Source: Hamiltosporidium tvaerminnensis (taxonomy: Eukaryota; Microsporidia; Dubosqiidae). From it: a DNA stretch of 64,000 nucleotides. The stretch is from contig CM061247.1 in assembly GCA_022605425.2 (NCBI GenBank), positions 855,501 to 919,500 on the forward strand. The letters run 5' to 3'. Positions 8,869 to 20,400 of the stretch are shown one piece after another; the stretch's first letter is position 1; every line of letters starts with the position of its first letter. Under the pieces are notes generated by a model, which ran no database searches, was not told where the DNA came from, and saw only the letters and a program-made list of their open reading frames with translations. The position numbers and the translations under genes were made by a program.

Positions 8869-9921
8869 TTAAGAATTATTCGTAAAATTAAGAAAGTGAA
8901 ACGTCTTATTTTTATAATAATTATTATCATTTTCAAGATTATCAATTATATCATCAAGTAAAACAGCTCTACCAATACAACTACTAAGAGAGACGGGGCA
9001 TTTTATATTTACTATATGAAGATGTAAAATATAATAAGCTGGTCGGTAATGGAAGAACATAAGAACATTCTGCTCTTTAAGTTGGTATTTCTCTTCTAAA
9101 ACTTTAATAACAAAACTTTTGGCTCTTTTTAAAATGTTTGGAACAGTTACTTCTCTGATAGTTTTTAAAGAGGTATCTTTGAATATTAGAAGTAGGTAAA
9201 GATTCTCTGTAGAAATTTGATTCCATTTGTTATCTGGTAAAATAATAAATTCGTCTGTTGATGCTATAATATCTTCTTTTAATTCCTTTTCTGGTTCTTT
9301 AGATTCTTTATTTGATTCACATTCCATCATTTTTGCCTTTTTTATTCTTTTATCAGAATCATCAGAATCTTCTTGTCTATAAACCATTGTGTCGCTTTTT
9401 TCTGTCTCATAATCATATTCTTCATGCGCATTAATTTTATTTTCCGCATCATTTTTTGGTTCACTTATTGGCTCTGTTACTTTATTTCCCAACTCGTCTT
9501 TTTTATTTTTTTTATTTTCTTTTTCTAATTTTATTATATTAAACAACCAATTATTTTCTGATTCATCCTTAATTAACTTATCTTCAACGTACATTTGAGG
9601 TGTTTCATGAGCGAAAACAATTTCTTTTGTTGAATATTTTTTAATATCGCTTTCCCTTGCAGGATGTATTAATTTAATATTAATTTCTTCAGGCATCTGG
9701 ACATTCAAGCTCAAAAAAATATCGTTTTGTAAAATTAATTTAGATTTGGAAAACGTTTTAAGTGAATTAAGCAGATTTTCTACTTTGAAATTTGTTTTTG
9801 ATGCTAATATAATGGCCTGGTCGTCTTCAATTCTACCTAGGATCGATATATAATTGGGTGTGTTTGTTAATATTTGTGACATTTCGAAATTTTTAAATTT
9901 TTCTGTGTGGCTTGCTTCCAT
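8869..9921 (-). CDS. DCPS: Scavenger mRNA decapping enzyme DcpS (HIT family)
   Basis: 350 codons from ATG at 9921. It hydrolyses the m7G cap left after 3'-5' mRNA decay. The DcpS pattern is clear: N-terminal HPARESDIKKY segment (human YPATEKHIQKY), the LPDNKWNQ signature of the C-terminal domain, HYRPAYY, then the HIT motif, and the conserved tail with GRAVLLDDIIDNLE. In the HIT triad the central and third histidines are present (His300, His302), but the first position is Ile298 instead of His. The central His is the catalytic nucleophile in the family, so activity may remain. Residues ~135-220 are a Lys/Glu/Asp-rich low-complexity insert between the two domains. A CCC motif lies 15 nt before the ATG. 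Probably cytoplasmic and nuclear, homodimeric as in the family. Confidence 0.93.
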   Translation of the reverse strand: MEASHTEKFKNFEMSQILTNTPNYISILGRIEDDQAIILASKTNFKVENLLNSLKTFSKSKLILQNDIFLSLNVQMPEEINIKLIHPARESDIKKYSTKEIVFAHETPQMYVEDKLIKDESENNWLFNIIKLEKENKKNKKDELGNKVTEPISEPKNDAENKINAHEEYDYETEKSDTMVYRQEDSDDSDKRIKKAKMMECESNKESKEPEKELKEDIIASTDEFIILPDNKWNQISTENLYLLLIFKDTSLKTIREVTVPNILKRAKSFVIKVLEEKYQLKEQNVLMFFHYRPAYYILHLHIVNIKCPVSLSSCIGRAVLLDDIIDNLENDNNYYKNKTFHFLNFTNNS

Positions 9922-9936
9922 TTTTTTATTTTATAA

Positions 9937-9939
9937 GGG
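9937..9939 (-). promoter_or_regulatory. CCC start-proximal motif of DcpS
   Basis: AACCCTTATAAAAT on the minus strand, 15 nt before the ATG. CCC- or GGG-like motifs just upstream of starts are a described microsporidian expression signal. Confidence 0.45.
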
Positions 9940-10989
9940 TTCATAACAAATATTTAAAAAATTTTTTTAACCGAAGTTTCATAGTAAAATTGCACAAATA
10001 TATCTTTAATTAGCATCTTTAATTGGTTGCATTTAGATTTGCTTTAAAAGCGGTTAATTTTTTAATATCTTAAAAAATTTAAAATGCGTTTTTTGATTTT
10101 TGTCCTGTTTTAAATATATTAAAGTCTTATCTTTTGTATTACTTAACGAAAATGCCTGTACATATTTGTATTCATGTTTAGATAAATACGATTTTTAGGT
10201 TATTTAATTGACTCAAATTATTACTTGATGGTCTATGAATTTAATAAAATATAATTCTTTTGTTTCTTAGCTCTTTTATTAGAAAAATAGAATTATGATA
10301 TCTCTTATCTCTATATAAATCTATATTTTTTCCGTATTTGATTTTTTTTGTAGATTATTATAATATAAAATTTGGTTTTATTAAACTATCAAACCTATAA
10401 TACCATTTTTAAGAGCATTTACATTACTTAAAATATATATTGTGGTATTTTGTAACAATATCATTCCAAGTTATTACATATAGAAAATTTCAACACATTA
10501 TTTATAAAAAAATACTTAAATTATTCACTGAAAATTGTATAATCTAAATGAATTATAAAAGGTATGAAAAATCTTTCTTGGATATAGTAGAATTCATATT
10601 TTCATATTCACTACATTATTCGATCCTTGAAGGAAATACATAACCTTAAATCTTTATTTCATTTGGCATCAATTTCTATTTCTATTTCTGTTCTTTTTTA
10701 AACATTCTATTTTTTTCTATACTATTTATGTTTTCTTTCAATGAAATGTAAATAATCTTATATGAAAAGGCTATTAAGCAATGCGTTTATTTATTCTCAT
10801 CGCTTTCATATTACACTCGTGCATGTAGTTTTGAACAACTAATTCTATGAATAAATTTTTTCTTTTTCCTTTTTAAAAAACCTTAAATTATTTATCTACG
10901 CTTTAAATCAACATTCATGTATTCATTTCCTTAAATAATTTCACTTAATTTAAATTTCTAAATATTATTTAAATACAAATTTCAAAACA
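9940..10989. other. Gene-free AT-rich stretch
   Basis: About 1 kb without supported genes, upstream of both DcpS (minus) and LINE copy B (plus). No repeat recognised. Confidence 0.5.
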
Positions 10990-13900
10990 AAGGGTAGAAG
11001 GAAAAAAGTAGACAGCGAAAATATAAAAAATGAAAAAATAAAGGCTGTAAACAACTTGGAGAACAGCGCAGGAGAGATTTTGATGTGTGATGTAGAGGTA
11101 GCAATGTTATCCGAGAGATTTCCACCTCCACCGACCTTCCATGACACAACCCACCAACCACCAAGCAGAGGTTGCCAGACTAGTCCAGTCTGCTTGGTTG
11201 ACACCATACCCTCGTCTTCTGGTACCGATGCCACTGCGTTTGGAACAGCCAACGGCATGACAAACCTCACTACAGATGCCATTCTAGAAGGGAATCGACT
11301 GATGGTATTGCACTCAATACTTGACTCTGTCACTGTCATATAGCAGGAATGGCCTAGATCTGCTATTCTAGCAGTGCAAAAGAGGTTTGAGAGAATGCCC
11401 AGAAATGGCTGGCCCGTTACTCTGAGGTACTATACTGAGAAATTTAGCTGCACACTAGATATCGATGCGTTTAAAAAAACTCGCACAAAATGAGGCAGAA
11501 AGGGAAATAAGGCAAGAAGAGAATGGAGAGCGACGTAGAATCGCCACTTGTCTCACTGAGCCATATATCCTGACTGACACCACGGAGTACATAAACCTGA
11601 GAGATAAATTTTTGAGTAAAATTAAAGAAATCTCGGAGAAGGAAATTGGAAAAGTGGTGGTCCGAACTCGAAAGCTTCCAAGTGAATTGGTTGACCGTAA
11701 AGTTTTGGTCCTTATTAATCGAATTATCGGTGATTATTCTGATTCTTGTGTACCGATGACGATAACTGTAGTGGCACGGATAATCCAGGCAGCCCAGGTA
11801 TGCTATGACGAGGCAACACGCAAAGAAAAGCTTAGATACGCTTGGAAGGAAAGCATAGAAAGTAAAATTTCTAAGTTGTACTTTCCATAGATCAGTCTGA
11901 TAAATCTCGTAAACAGAAAAGGGTCTCCACTTCGGAAACAATAAGTCTCAGAAAAATTATGCGAAAGTTTAATTAAGACTTAAAAAAAACAAATGATCTT
12001 TCTGAGCCTTTGGTTGAGAAGAATGAGTCTTTGAATGTTTACGGGAAAAAATTACGATGCATGAAAGTAGGAAGCAATTCCGAAAAGAGAATCGTATGTT
12101 TGAGCTTTTCCGAGGTCGATTTTATCGTGGGTTATCTGAGCGGGTAGAATCCGAGCATGTGGTTAGCCATGATGAAATTGTGAGTTTTTGGTCTACAATG
12201 TGGAACAAAAATGATGACACAGTCACGTACGATGATTATTTGATTCCATTTGTATCAGATAATCATCCGACCACGTTTCCTTCACTTATGAATTTGTAAA
12301 TATCATTAATTGGCTCCCTAATTGGAAAGCTGTTTAAATTGATGGTATTTACAATTTTATTATTAAGAAACTTACAACTCTTCACAAATATCTTTATGAT
12401 ATTGTGAAAGTTATATGTTTAGAAGGAACACCTCAAGCTGATTAGTTTTACTGCGGGCTTACCTATTTGATACCCAAAGGAAGTCCACAAAGAGGCTCTG
12501 ACTACAGGCCAATCACTTGTATGTCCAACCTCTACAAGTTAACGACTAAGTGTGTAACGAAAGTCGTTCAACTTGAAGTGGAAAGGCGAGGGTTGCTTGC
12601 GGAGAACCAGTTGGGAGCAGTTAGAGGTGTGCAGGGAGCGAAAGAGCAGGCTCTACTGAATATTGCCTATAATAAAGAGTACAGAAACAATCTTAAGGCA
12701 ACATGGATTGATGTTAAAAAAGCTTATGATTCAATAGACCATGCTTATTTAACTCAATGCATTGAAAACCTTATTTTACCTGATTGGATCCTGAAATTTA
12801 TTAAGGTAATTATATCAAAATGGAAAATTGATATATCAGTAGGGCCTGAAAAAATCATGAGCAAGAAGATTGAGAGAAGAATTCTGCAAGGAGATAGTTT
12901 GTCACTATTGTTATTTGTGTTGTGTATGGATCCACTAAGCCGAAAGCTTAATGAAAAATACACGAAAGTGACACTACAAACAGATGCAGAATCCCATTCT
13001 ACTAATCATCTCTTGTTTATTGACCATCTTAAGCTCCTTGCTAAAGACAGTTCGACATTGAGTGCTATGACAGACGAGGCAAAGGAATATTTAGAGGTGA
13101 TTGGGTTAGAGATTAACAAAGAGAAGTCAGCCACAAATGATAAGTGTTGTGAAGATACTGCTACTCTTCTAGAAGGTGTTAGTATTTACAAATATTTAGG
13201 AATAATAGAAGATAGCAGAGGAATTCCAACACGTAGCTCATTTGAAGAAGTACAGAGCAAACTGATAGCAAGAGTTGAAAGACTTTGTCACACTAGATTA
13301 AATGCAAAAAATTTATTTTCTGCAATCAATCAACATGCGATATCGTTAATCAACTATCACATAGGAGTACTTCGACTTGAACTGGCATACTTCTCTAAGT
13401 TAGATGATGCAGTGCGTGCGGTGTTGGTGAAGAATAAGATCCATCTCCGCCCAAGTTGTAAAGAGCGTTTGTATCTTCCTAGAACAGAACTTGGAAGAGG
13501 CCTACATAGTGTTGAGTTGCGAAGCGAACATATGCTTCTGCAACTCTTGGATTGTCTGGAAAAAAGTAAAGAAATATCAACTAGACGAGCAGCAATCCTC
13601 AAGGTGGAGAATAATAATAAAACCCATCTTGCACTAATAAAAGGCTTCTTAAAAGTAAAGTACAGGTTGGTAGAAGAAGTCACTAAGAAAAGTTTAGAAG
13701 AAGCTCAGCTTGCAAAACTATATAACGAAATAGAAAAACGAAAACTCCATTCAAAGTTATATAATGCAAGGAAAAATGAGCTTGTGAGTGTTAGTGACTC
13801 TTCAAGATGGCTAAAGAGAGGGAATATTAGGCCGCGTGATGAAGCAATGTTCTGCTATATCCAGGATAGAAATGTATTTTGGGGAGCAGATGGTATGTAC

Positions 13901-14745
13901 CAACACTGCAATAAATCTGGTAAGACTGTAGATCATCTAGCAACTCGATGTGAAAAAATGCTAAGCCATGACTACACCAGACGGTATAATGAAGTGATTA
14001 GATGCCTACACTTACTTCTCCTAAATAGATATAAGTTTAAGTCCTCAAAACGAATTAAGAGTCACTCAGTTCAAGAAATTTTTGATAATGAGTATGCAGA
14101 GATAAGAGTAGACGCTGAATAAAAACTGGGGTCAAGATTGGTGTGATAGACTCGATATATTTATTTTAGATAAGATAAAAAATAAAATAACAGTAATTGA
14201 TGTATGAATCACTTCCTAATATTCACTTCAAATAGTTGAAACTGAAAAACTCAGGAAATATGACCTACTAGTCAATGAGTTGGGTCTTATTTATAATTAT
14301 AGTGTTGAGATAATCCTGTATATGATGACCTGGGACGGTATTGTGACAAAATACCATAAAATACCCCGTAAAAGACTAGAAATACACATGAATGTAGAGG
14401 CATACATTCAGTCTATAGTACTTAAGAAGACAATCGAAACATTTACTTTGATCGATAAGAGGACTTGAGTCAGAACCAAATGCCGAAGAGAGCTGGGAGA
14501 GAGCGTTAATGGGTTTCATCATGAGAGCAGAGATGCACGAGGAACCAAAACACCCTTTAAAAGAAGCGAAGAATGGGGAAAATGGTGTTAAAGAAATAAA
14601 AAAAAGAATTTTACACCTCTTTTTTCAGAGGGAGGAACCGACCAATAACATCAATGATGAGTTGGATTTGGATGAAGAAACTATCTTGGTTAAAGAGTTA
14701 GAAAAAATTATATAAAATTTAAAAGTTTTATACCCTGAATTTTAT
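10990..14745 (+). mobile_element. LINE copy B, full length but inactivated
   Basis: Full-length relative of copy A. The head (10990-11340) is of the second type, shared with copy E (GRRKKVDSENIKK-like), and its start codon has become AAG. Lesions include an in-frame TAG at 11341, frameshifts near 11465, 11890, 12050 and 12295, a TAG replacing Trp near 12444, and a broken endonuclease end after 14120. The longest open part is 12467-14122 (RT to zinc finger); its apparent first codon is TTG, so it is not a true start. The catalytic FIDD motif reads FIDH, so the RT would be dead even if the frames were intact. The 3' end is near ATTTTATCAAATTTAATG; no clean target duplication is seen. Confidence 0.88.
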
Positions 14746-14749
14746 CAAA

Positions 14750-14929
14750 TTTAATGCAAGTTTATTATCTTACGTAAGTTCAATTTAATTCTAACTAAAA
14801 AAGTTCATTTCAATTTTTTATACATTTTCTATAAGTCTTTACTCCAATTTTACATTTATTTTACAAAGTTTAACTTAAAATTATTGATTTGTATATTATC
14901 TGATTTTTCCTTTTTTTAATTTTTTCCTT
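14750..14929. other. Spacer after LINE copy B
   Basis: AT-rich; nothing recognised. Confidence 0.4.
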
Positions 14930-15390
14930 ACTTTTATATGTGAGTTTAAAACGTATTTTTTTGTATTTTATGTCAAGCTTTGATTACGATCACTTTATCT
15001 ATGCTTTGAAATTCATTAAATTTGTTGTCTGCGTATATGACAATCTTTTTCATCACAGTCTATTTTTAATGAAGGTATAAATTCTTTCATCTTTCGGCTT
15101 CTTGTATGACATCCACTGATTCTCTTTCCCAACTCAGATCGGAACTTGGTAGTGTTTTAATCTTCCTCTATTTCAAAAAATGATTTCCAATGTTTTTTTG
15201 AATACTGTCGATTGAATACATGTTTAGATTCTTACTTCTATAGTAAGCTTGTTAAGGCATAGTTTATGATATTTAGTTACAAAATCATCCCAGTTTATCA
15301 AACAAGATATTGAATTATTCTCATATATATAACCCAAATCTTCAAAAATTTAATTTAAATCAATATTCTGTTTATATTACTGAGCAGCAT
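14930..15390 (-). mobile_element. Decayed LINE 3' remnant
   Basis: Matches the last ~450 bases of LINE copies C and D on the minus strand, in order: the acidic-tail region near 14950-15030, the CTCTTTCCCAACTC segment near 15125, and GATATTTAGTTACAAAATCATCCCAG near 15270, which corresponds to the TATTTTGTCACAATACCGTCCCAG segment of young copies. Strongly diverged, so an old insertion next to the younger copy B. Confidence 0.55.
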
Positions 15391-15657
15391 TTTTTACTTT
15401 TTTCTATTAAAATTTTATACGCACTTATTTTCAACTTTAATTTATAAAAAATCTATTAAAAATTTGAAATTTAAAAGACAAAAAAATTATTTCGCGATAC
15501 GACCTTGAAAATCAATTAAAATCTATTACATTAAACTTTTTAATTTTATTCGTACCGTTTATCACGTCAACATCTGTTATAATTTTCTGGTTATGTAAAT
15601 TTAATTATTTCCCAATATTTCTTAACATTTCTCATCTTTATAAATATATTCAACACC
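15391..15657. other. Upstream spacer of the 140-aa gene
   Basis: AT-rich; nothing recognised apart from the CCCC motif inside the start of the next frame. Confidence 0.4.
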
Positions 15658-15683
15658 ATGTGCTTCTTTTACTCCCATACACA

Positions 15684-15687
15684 CCCC
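15684..15687 (+). promoter_or_regulatory. CCCC start-proximal motif deciding the start of the 140-aa gene
   Basis: ACACCCCTGT stands directly before ATG at 15691, as AACCCTGT stands before the ISD11 ATG. This favours 15691 over the upstream in-frame ATG at 15658. Confidence 0.45.
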
Positions 15688-15690
15688 TGT

Positions 15691-16113
15691 ATGAAATCGA
15701 ATCAATATAAAATAATGGGTTTACTAAATATAGGAACTTCATTGTCATCCCAACTAAAAAACACAGAAGTGGATACTAAACAACCAAATAAAGAGCTGAG
15801 TAACGAATCGAGTAGAGGAAAAAGAAATATTCATAAAGTCTTAGCAGAAAATAATAAAAAAACGATATTATATTTTATTGATGGTGTAGATTTCGGAGTT
15901 AACAGTATAATTGAAATTAAAAAAGAAATTATTGAAGAAGAAGATAGAATTATAAAACAAAATGAATATTTTTTAATCAAACGAACCGAATATTGTATTG
16001 ACTACGATGTTATTAAAGAATTACTGGAACAAAATAAAAAGAAAAATGGTAATAAAAAAACTATTGATACAGAGAATTGTGAAGAATTTATTGAAGAGCC
16101 AGAATATTTGTAG
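15691..16113 (+). CDS. Unknown charged 140-aa protein
   Basis: I do not recognise this gene. The frame is open from ATG at 15658, but I prefer the in-frame ATG at 15691 because a CCCC motif sits 3 nt before it. The protein has a Ser/Asn-rich start, then a folded-looking core (roughly residues 50-115 from the preferred start) with alternating hydrophobic and Lys/Glu residues, and ends in an acidic stretch with repeated Glu (EEFIEEPEYL). No signal peptide or membrane segment. Its last ~72 bases are duplicated downstream (see the repeat at 16114-16440), suggesting local tandem duplication of the gene end. Likely a lineage-specific protein. Confidence 0.5.
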   Translation: MKSNQYKIMGLLNIGTSLSSQLKNTEVDTKQPNKELSNESSRGKRNIHKVLAENNKKTILYFIDGVDFGVNSIIEIKKEIIEEEDRIIKQNEYFLIKRTEYCIDYDVIKELLEQNKKKNGNKKTIDTENCEEFIEEPEYL

Positions 16114-16440
16114 GAGTGAAAAATGGTATTAAGAAATTATTTATATAGAAAATTGTGTATATTTTTTTTTGAAGAACCAGAAAGCTTGTGAGGAAAAAAT
16201 GGTATTAAAAAAATATTTATATAGAAAATTGTGTATATTTTTTTTGAAGAACCGGAAAGCTTGTGAGGAAAAAATGGTATTAAGAAAATATTTGTACAGA
16301 AAATAGGGAAGAACCAGAATATTCGTAGGAGTAAAAATGGTAATAAAAAATGGTAATAAAAAAATTATGATACAGAGAATTGTGAAGAATTTATTGAAGA
16401 ACCAGAATATTTGTAGGAATAAAAAATGTAATAAAAATAT
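16040..16440 (+). repeat. Tandem copies of the 3' end of the 140-aa gene
   Basis: Starting inside the gene, the motif GAAGA(A/G)CC(A/G)GAA followed by a TTGTAG- or TTGTGAG-type end and AAAAATGGTA recurs about five times up to ~16430. The last unit (about 16343-16415) again carries the complete gene tail from AAAAATGGTAATAAAAAAA to the stop. The remaining sequence up to the next gene (16614) is AT-rich spacer. Confidence 0.75.
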
Positions 16441-16614
16441 TTAATTCCAGGTTTAATCAAAGTTACAAATTTTCTGAAAATCATTTCAAATATAAAAACA
16501 TTAAAAAATCAAATTCAACCACTAAAAAATAAAATAACCAATTAAAATTTAAAAAAAATTTTGTTTCACTTAAATAAAAAAAATAAAAAAAGAAATAAAT
16601 TAAAACAAAAATAA

Positions 16615-17169
16615 ATGGGTACAGTTCATAGTACAGGAGAAAATTTTGATGAAGAAAGTATAAGAAAATTTAGTCATTTTGATTCCGAAGATGTTAGAAG
16701 ATGGTCAATATCGTTTCAAAAAGCATTTCCTACCGGTTATTTAAGCCAATCGGATTTAGAAAAATTATTTCTTACATTTTTTCCCTTTGGAAGTCCAAAA
16801 AAATTTACTGCCATTTTATTTACTACAATAAATATTAGCGGTACAGAAATGATAGATTTTCATGAATTATTGATTTCATTTAGTATTTTAACTAAAGGCA
16901 GTAGTTTTGAAAAGCTTAGGTGGATGTTTCGATTTTATGATAGAGATAATGATGGGGTGGTTTCTAAAGAAGAAATGAGGATTGTAGCACAGGCTGTCTA
17001 TGATATGGTTGGGTCTACATTTGATTTAAATTTGGATATAAAAGAAATGATAGATTTAATTTTCTTAGAATTGGAAAATGAAAGTGGATTTTTGACTTTC
17101 GATGATTTTAAAAGTCTAAGTGAAAAGAAATCTAAGTTGTTTAAAATGCTTACAATATTTGGTGATTAA
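16615..17169 (+). CDS. NCS1: Neuronal calcium sensor-like EF-hand protein (NCS-1/frequenin type)
   Basis: 184 codons from ATG at 16615, the usual length of the family. Gly2 in MGTVHS fits an N-myristoylation site, so membrane association is likely. Family landmarks: the FFPFGSPKKF segment (residues 55-64; FFPFGDPSKF-like in frequenin), IDFHE (80-84), EKLRWMFRFYDRDNDG and MVGS (131-134). Of the four EF-hands only EF3 (Asp109-Glu120, DRDNDGVVSKEE) has a full set of calcium ligands. EF1 is cryptic as usual, EF2 (73-84) starts with Asn and lacks acidic residues at positions 3 and 5, and EF4 (153-164) starts with Leu. In yeast the homologue activates the PI4-kinase Pik1. No CCC motif is seen before its start. 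Confidence 0.88.
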   Translation: MGTVHSTGENFDEESIRKFSHFDSEDVRRWSISFQKAFPTGYLSQSDLEKLFLTFFPFGSPKKFTAILFTTINISGTEMIDFHELLISFSILTKGSSFEKLRWMFRFYDRDNDGVVSKEEMRIVAQAVYDMVGSTFDLNLDIKEMIDLIFLELENESGFLTFDDFKSLSEKKSKLFKMLTIFGD

Positions 17170-17482
17170 GAAACTTAATAGTTTTAATAGAAATAAAATT
17201 TTTTTATTGTAAAAATATTTTTTTAAAAAAATTTCAATTTACTTTTGTTGTGTGGTATTTTAAAATTGGTTTAAGGAAATAAAAAAATTATTTTTCAAAG
17301 TTACAAGTTTCGAAAGAAATGACAAGTGAAAAGTAATTTTATAAACATAAATAAATTTCTGAAGTTACGAGTTTTAAAAAAAGAAAAAAAGAATCAATAT
17401 GGAAATAAATAAGGCTTTAGGATAGAATCTAACATGAAACTTGTTTTAAAATGTTTGAAACTACTTTATAAATCTTTAAGGA
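17170..17482. other. Intergenic spacer
   Basis: AT-rich; two similar AAGTTACAAGTTT / AAGTTACGAGTTT words occur near 17299 and 17361. No gene seen. Confidence 0.4.
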
Positions 17483-18514
17483 ATGGAAAAACAAACAATG
17501 GAAATACGAATAGCTCCTTTCACATTTTTGATCTCTCTATTTTTTACCGGTGTTCAAATAATATTATTCTGGACAAAAATAGTATTTCAAAGAAGTTGGA
17601 AATATTTTTCGATTGGCAAATTAAAGAGTGGAAATATCAGATCGATTGCATTGGTACTATTTTCTATAAATTTATTTATATTTTCAATTTATAACGTAAT
17701 TGCTTCTGTATTTGCGTATTCGAAAGGATATGTCATTTACAGATCTGATTTTTTATCGAAATCTGAGAGAAATTTACAAATAATCGAAATAATATTTGAA
17801 AGTTTACAGAAAAGTTTGGCGTTTTTTAGTTTAATATTATTTCTACCGGTTTTTTGTTCAATTAGTAATTTTACTTCAAGAAAAAATTCAAAACCATTAG
17901 AGTTTAATTTCATATTAGTCTATTCCTTTCTCAGAATAATGTTTTACCCAACTGTTTACATCATTTTTTATAGAACACCAATGCTCGGATTATATTTCAT
18001 AGAAATAATTAATGTTTCAGAAACTGTTTTGTTGTTGTTTTTTTATTTTAATATTTATACTTCTCTGAAAAATATTATCGGAAGATCTCAAATTTTCAAT
18101 TTAAGAAAAACTGCAATTTTACAATCGATATTCCATAAATTTAAAGTAATTGCAACACTTTTTTTTATGGAATTGATATTTGAAATAATTTATAAATTTA
18201 TGATAATATCTTTAATAATCAGGTCAAGTTTATTTGGATACAATATTATTCTTGATTTAGCTTTCTTTCTTAAGATAATAACATTTTCAATACAGTTTTA
18301 TTGTATTTTAAATTTATCTTTACCCGAAGATAAAGATGCTCCTGAAACTATTTTTTGGGAACCAAGTAATAATTCAAGACCTGATTTCTTATTTTATAAT
18401 CCTTATATAAAAGAATCAAGTATAGATTTCAAATTTACAGATGAATGGGATGAATCAGTACTACAGCCTAATAACGTAGATGCATGCGATAAAAACAGTG
18501 AATTTCAAATTTAA
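17483..18514 (+). CDS. Unknown seven-helix membrane protein
   Basis: 343 codons from ATG at 17483. Hydrophobic segments at about residues 11-31, 53-78, 108-126, 143-163, 169-193, 219-246 and 252-277 give a seven-helix plan with short loops, followed by a soluble tail of ~65 residues rich in acidic and aromatic residues. No signature of a known transporter or receptor family is visible to me; resemblance to fungal seven-TM proteins is only topological. It follows the calcium-sensor gene on the same strand, 313 bp away, which is not evidence of shared function. Its last codons are the first part of an 87-bp tandem repeat. Confidence 0.7.
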   Translation: MEKQTMEIRIAPFTFLISLFFTGVQIILFWTKIVFQRSWKYFSIGKLKSGNIRSIALVLFSINLFIFSIYNVIASVFAYSKGYVIYRSDFLSKSERNLQIIEIIFESLQKSLAFFSLILFLPVFCSISNFTSRKNSKPLEFNFILVYSFLRIMFYPTVYIIFYRTPMLGLYFIEIINVSETVLLLFFYFNIYTSLKNIIGRSQIFNLRKTAILQSIFHKFKVIATLFFMELIFEIIYKFMIISLIIRSSLFGYNIILDLAFFLKIITFSIQFYCILNLSLPEDKDAPETIFWEPSNNSRPDFLFYNPYIKESSIDFKFTDEWDESVLQPNNVDACDKNSEFQI

Positions 18515-18766
18515 TTAAATTAATACGAATTTTTCTCTTGGATTCCATAGCTTTAATATTTTTTCAAAAATTGGTAAACCATTACTAAATTTCAAATTTA
18601 ATTAAATTAATACGAATTTTTCTCTTGGATTCCATAGCTTTAATATTTTTTCAAAAATTGGTAAACCATTACTAAATTTCAAATTTAATTAAATTAATAC
18701 GAATTTTTCTCTTAAATTCCATAGCTTTAATATTTTTTCAATAATTGGTAAACCATTACTAAATTT
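18503..18766 (+). repeat. 87-bp tandem repeat, three units, starting in the gene end
   Basis: Units begin at 18503, 18590 and 18677 with TTTCAAATTTAATTAAATTA and end with ACCATTACTAAA. The first unit contains the final codons and stop of the seven-helix protein, so the repeat grew out of the gene's 3' end. The units are nearly identical, so the expansion is recent. Confidence 0.92.
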
Positions 18767-19659
18767 CATCTGCTTTGTTTTTAATGTATTTTATTGAAAA
18801 TGTAAACCAATTTCTTATTTTGAATCTTTAAAAAATTTAATTACAAATAATAAATATTGTACTCAAATTAAATTCTCAATAAATATTACTAACAATCTAT
18901 TTTTCAAACAATTCTTAAGTTATAAGCTACTAGCACTTATTTATATGCTCTTTTTATTTTTGTATCTAAATTGCTTTCACATATATAAGAATTTTTTTTA
19001 ATGATTTAACTATTTATACTAAAGCCGCGGAATTTTAAAAGGAATACATGGCAACTTTGAGTTATTTTGGTATATAAATTTTTAAAAAAAAAACTTTTTA
19101 AAAGTTTAACTAGTATACTACTAAATAATCAACAAATCAAATAGCTAGAGATAGAATTTATTTCTATTTTATTTAGATATTAAGCTTAATATTTATTTCA
19201 AGAGTAATTACAGAGAAAATGTTTGTACATTAAGAAATCATTATTTATATAATAATTGAAAAAAATAAGATTTAGAATGAATAATATATGTCTCAAAAGG
19301 TTTTTTTTTATAAAATCATTTTTTAAATGTGAAAAAAACTCTAATTAAAAACTCAAATTAATATTTGAAATGTAAGAAAATCTCTCCGATAAATTATATT
19401 TGTTACAATTCTTTCGTGTTTAAAATATTTATGCAACTTGACCTATAATTCATGGATTTAAAAAAATAGTATAAGGAATCATGGCTTTACGTAAAAAAAT
19501 GTAGCTTATTATGTATCAAATATTGACTCTTAGATCCGAAAAATGAATGGAATATTCGACTAGTTATCAAATAGTGTTCTCTTATATCTGAGATATAAAT
19601 ATATTATAGCAATTGAAAGGAATATATCAACACTTAAATCAGTATATTGAAACAGTAGA
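18767..19659. other. Gene-free AT-rich stretch
   Basis: About 0.9 kb without supported genes or repeats. Confidence 0.5.
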
Positions 19660-20400
19660 GTATCAAGCAACTATATTTGAGAAAATGTTTTTATATGACT
19701 ACGCCAAACGAGAAAATGAATTACTATTATGGCTGTATTTAATATGTCTAAATATATTCAAATCTTTTGAAAATAATCCGTAACCACTCAAGCAAGGAAA
19801 TTATTGATAATAAATATGTGAAATAGGAGCTAAGAACAGGATTAAATCTATACCACATATTGAAAAATATACCCTTTGTTTTTTTAGATAAAATTTTAAA
19901 TATGATACCCCTTGTTTAAATAGAAATTACTTCCTAAGATTCACTTCAAATAGTTAAACATGAAAAATATCAATTATGGCATATTATTAAATAAACTAGG
20001 TCTTATTTTTAAGTGTAGTATCGAGATAATTCTTTATGTGATAACCTTGGACGGTATTGTGACAAAATAACATAAGATGTATATATAGAAACTTCGAAAA
20101 CCCATGGATGTAGAAGCATACACATATCAAATATGGATTATAAATGCTTTTACTACTTTTATTTAATTCAACAAAGAGCTTAATATACAAGCAAATGCCA
20201 ACAGGAGCAGGGAAAGAATATCAAGGATTAATATACAAAAAGGCCATGTAAGAACAACCAATATCACTTTCGATTGGATCGAGGGATTACGAAGATGGTG
20301 TTAAACAGGTAAAGTCAAAAAAATTCATATTCTGAGTGTAATGACATTTTCGGGCAACCTAAGGATAAAATAAAAGAAAAATTCGGATTTCAAAGCGCAA
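19660..20400 (+). mobile_element. Decayed LINE remnant (zinc finger to 3' tail)
   Basis: From GAGAAAATG...ATGACTACGCCAAACG (near 19680) the sequence follows the young copies from the zinc finger through the endonuclease: CTCAAGCAAGGAAATTATTGATAATAAATATG, ATTACTTCCTAAGATTCACTTCAAATAGTT, then GATAATTCTTTATGTGATAACC and GACGGTATTGTGACAAAATA. Tail words (GAAGATGGTGTTAAACAGGTAAAG) follow near 20300. All frames are broken. Confidence 0.75.
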
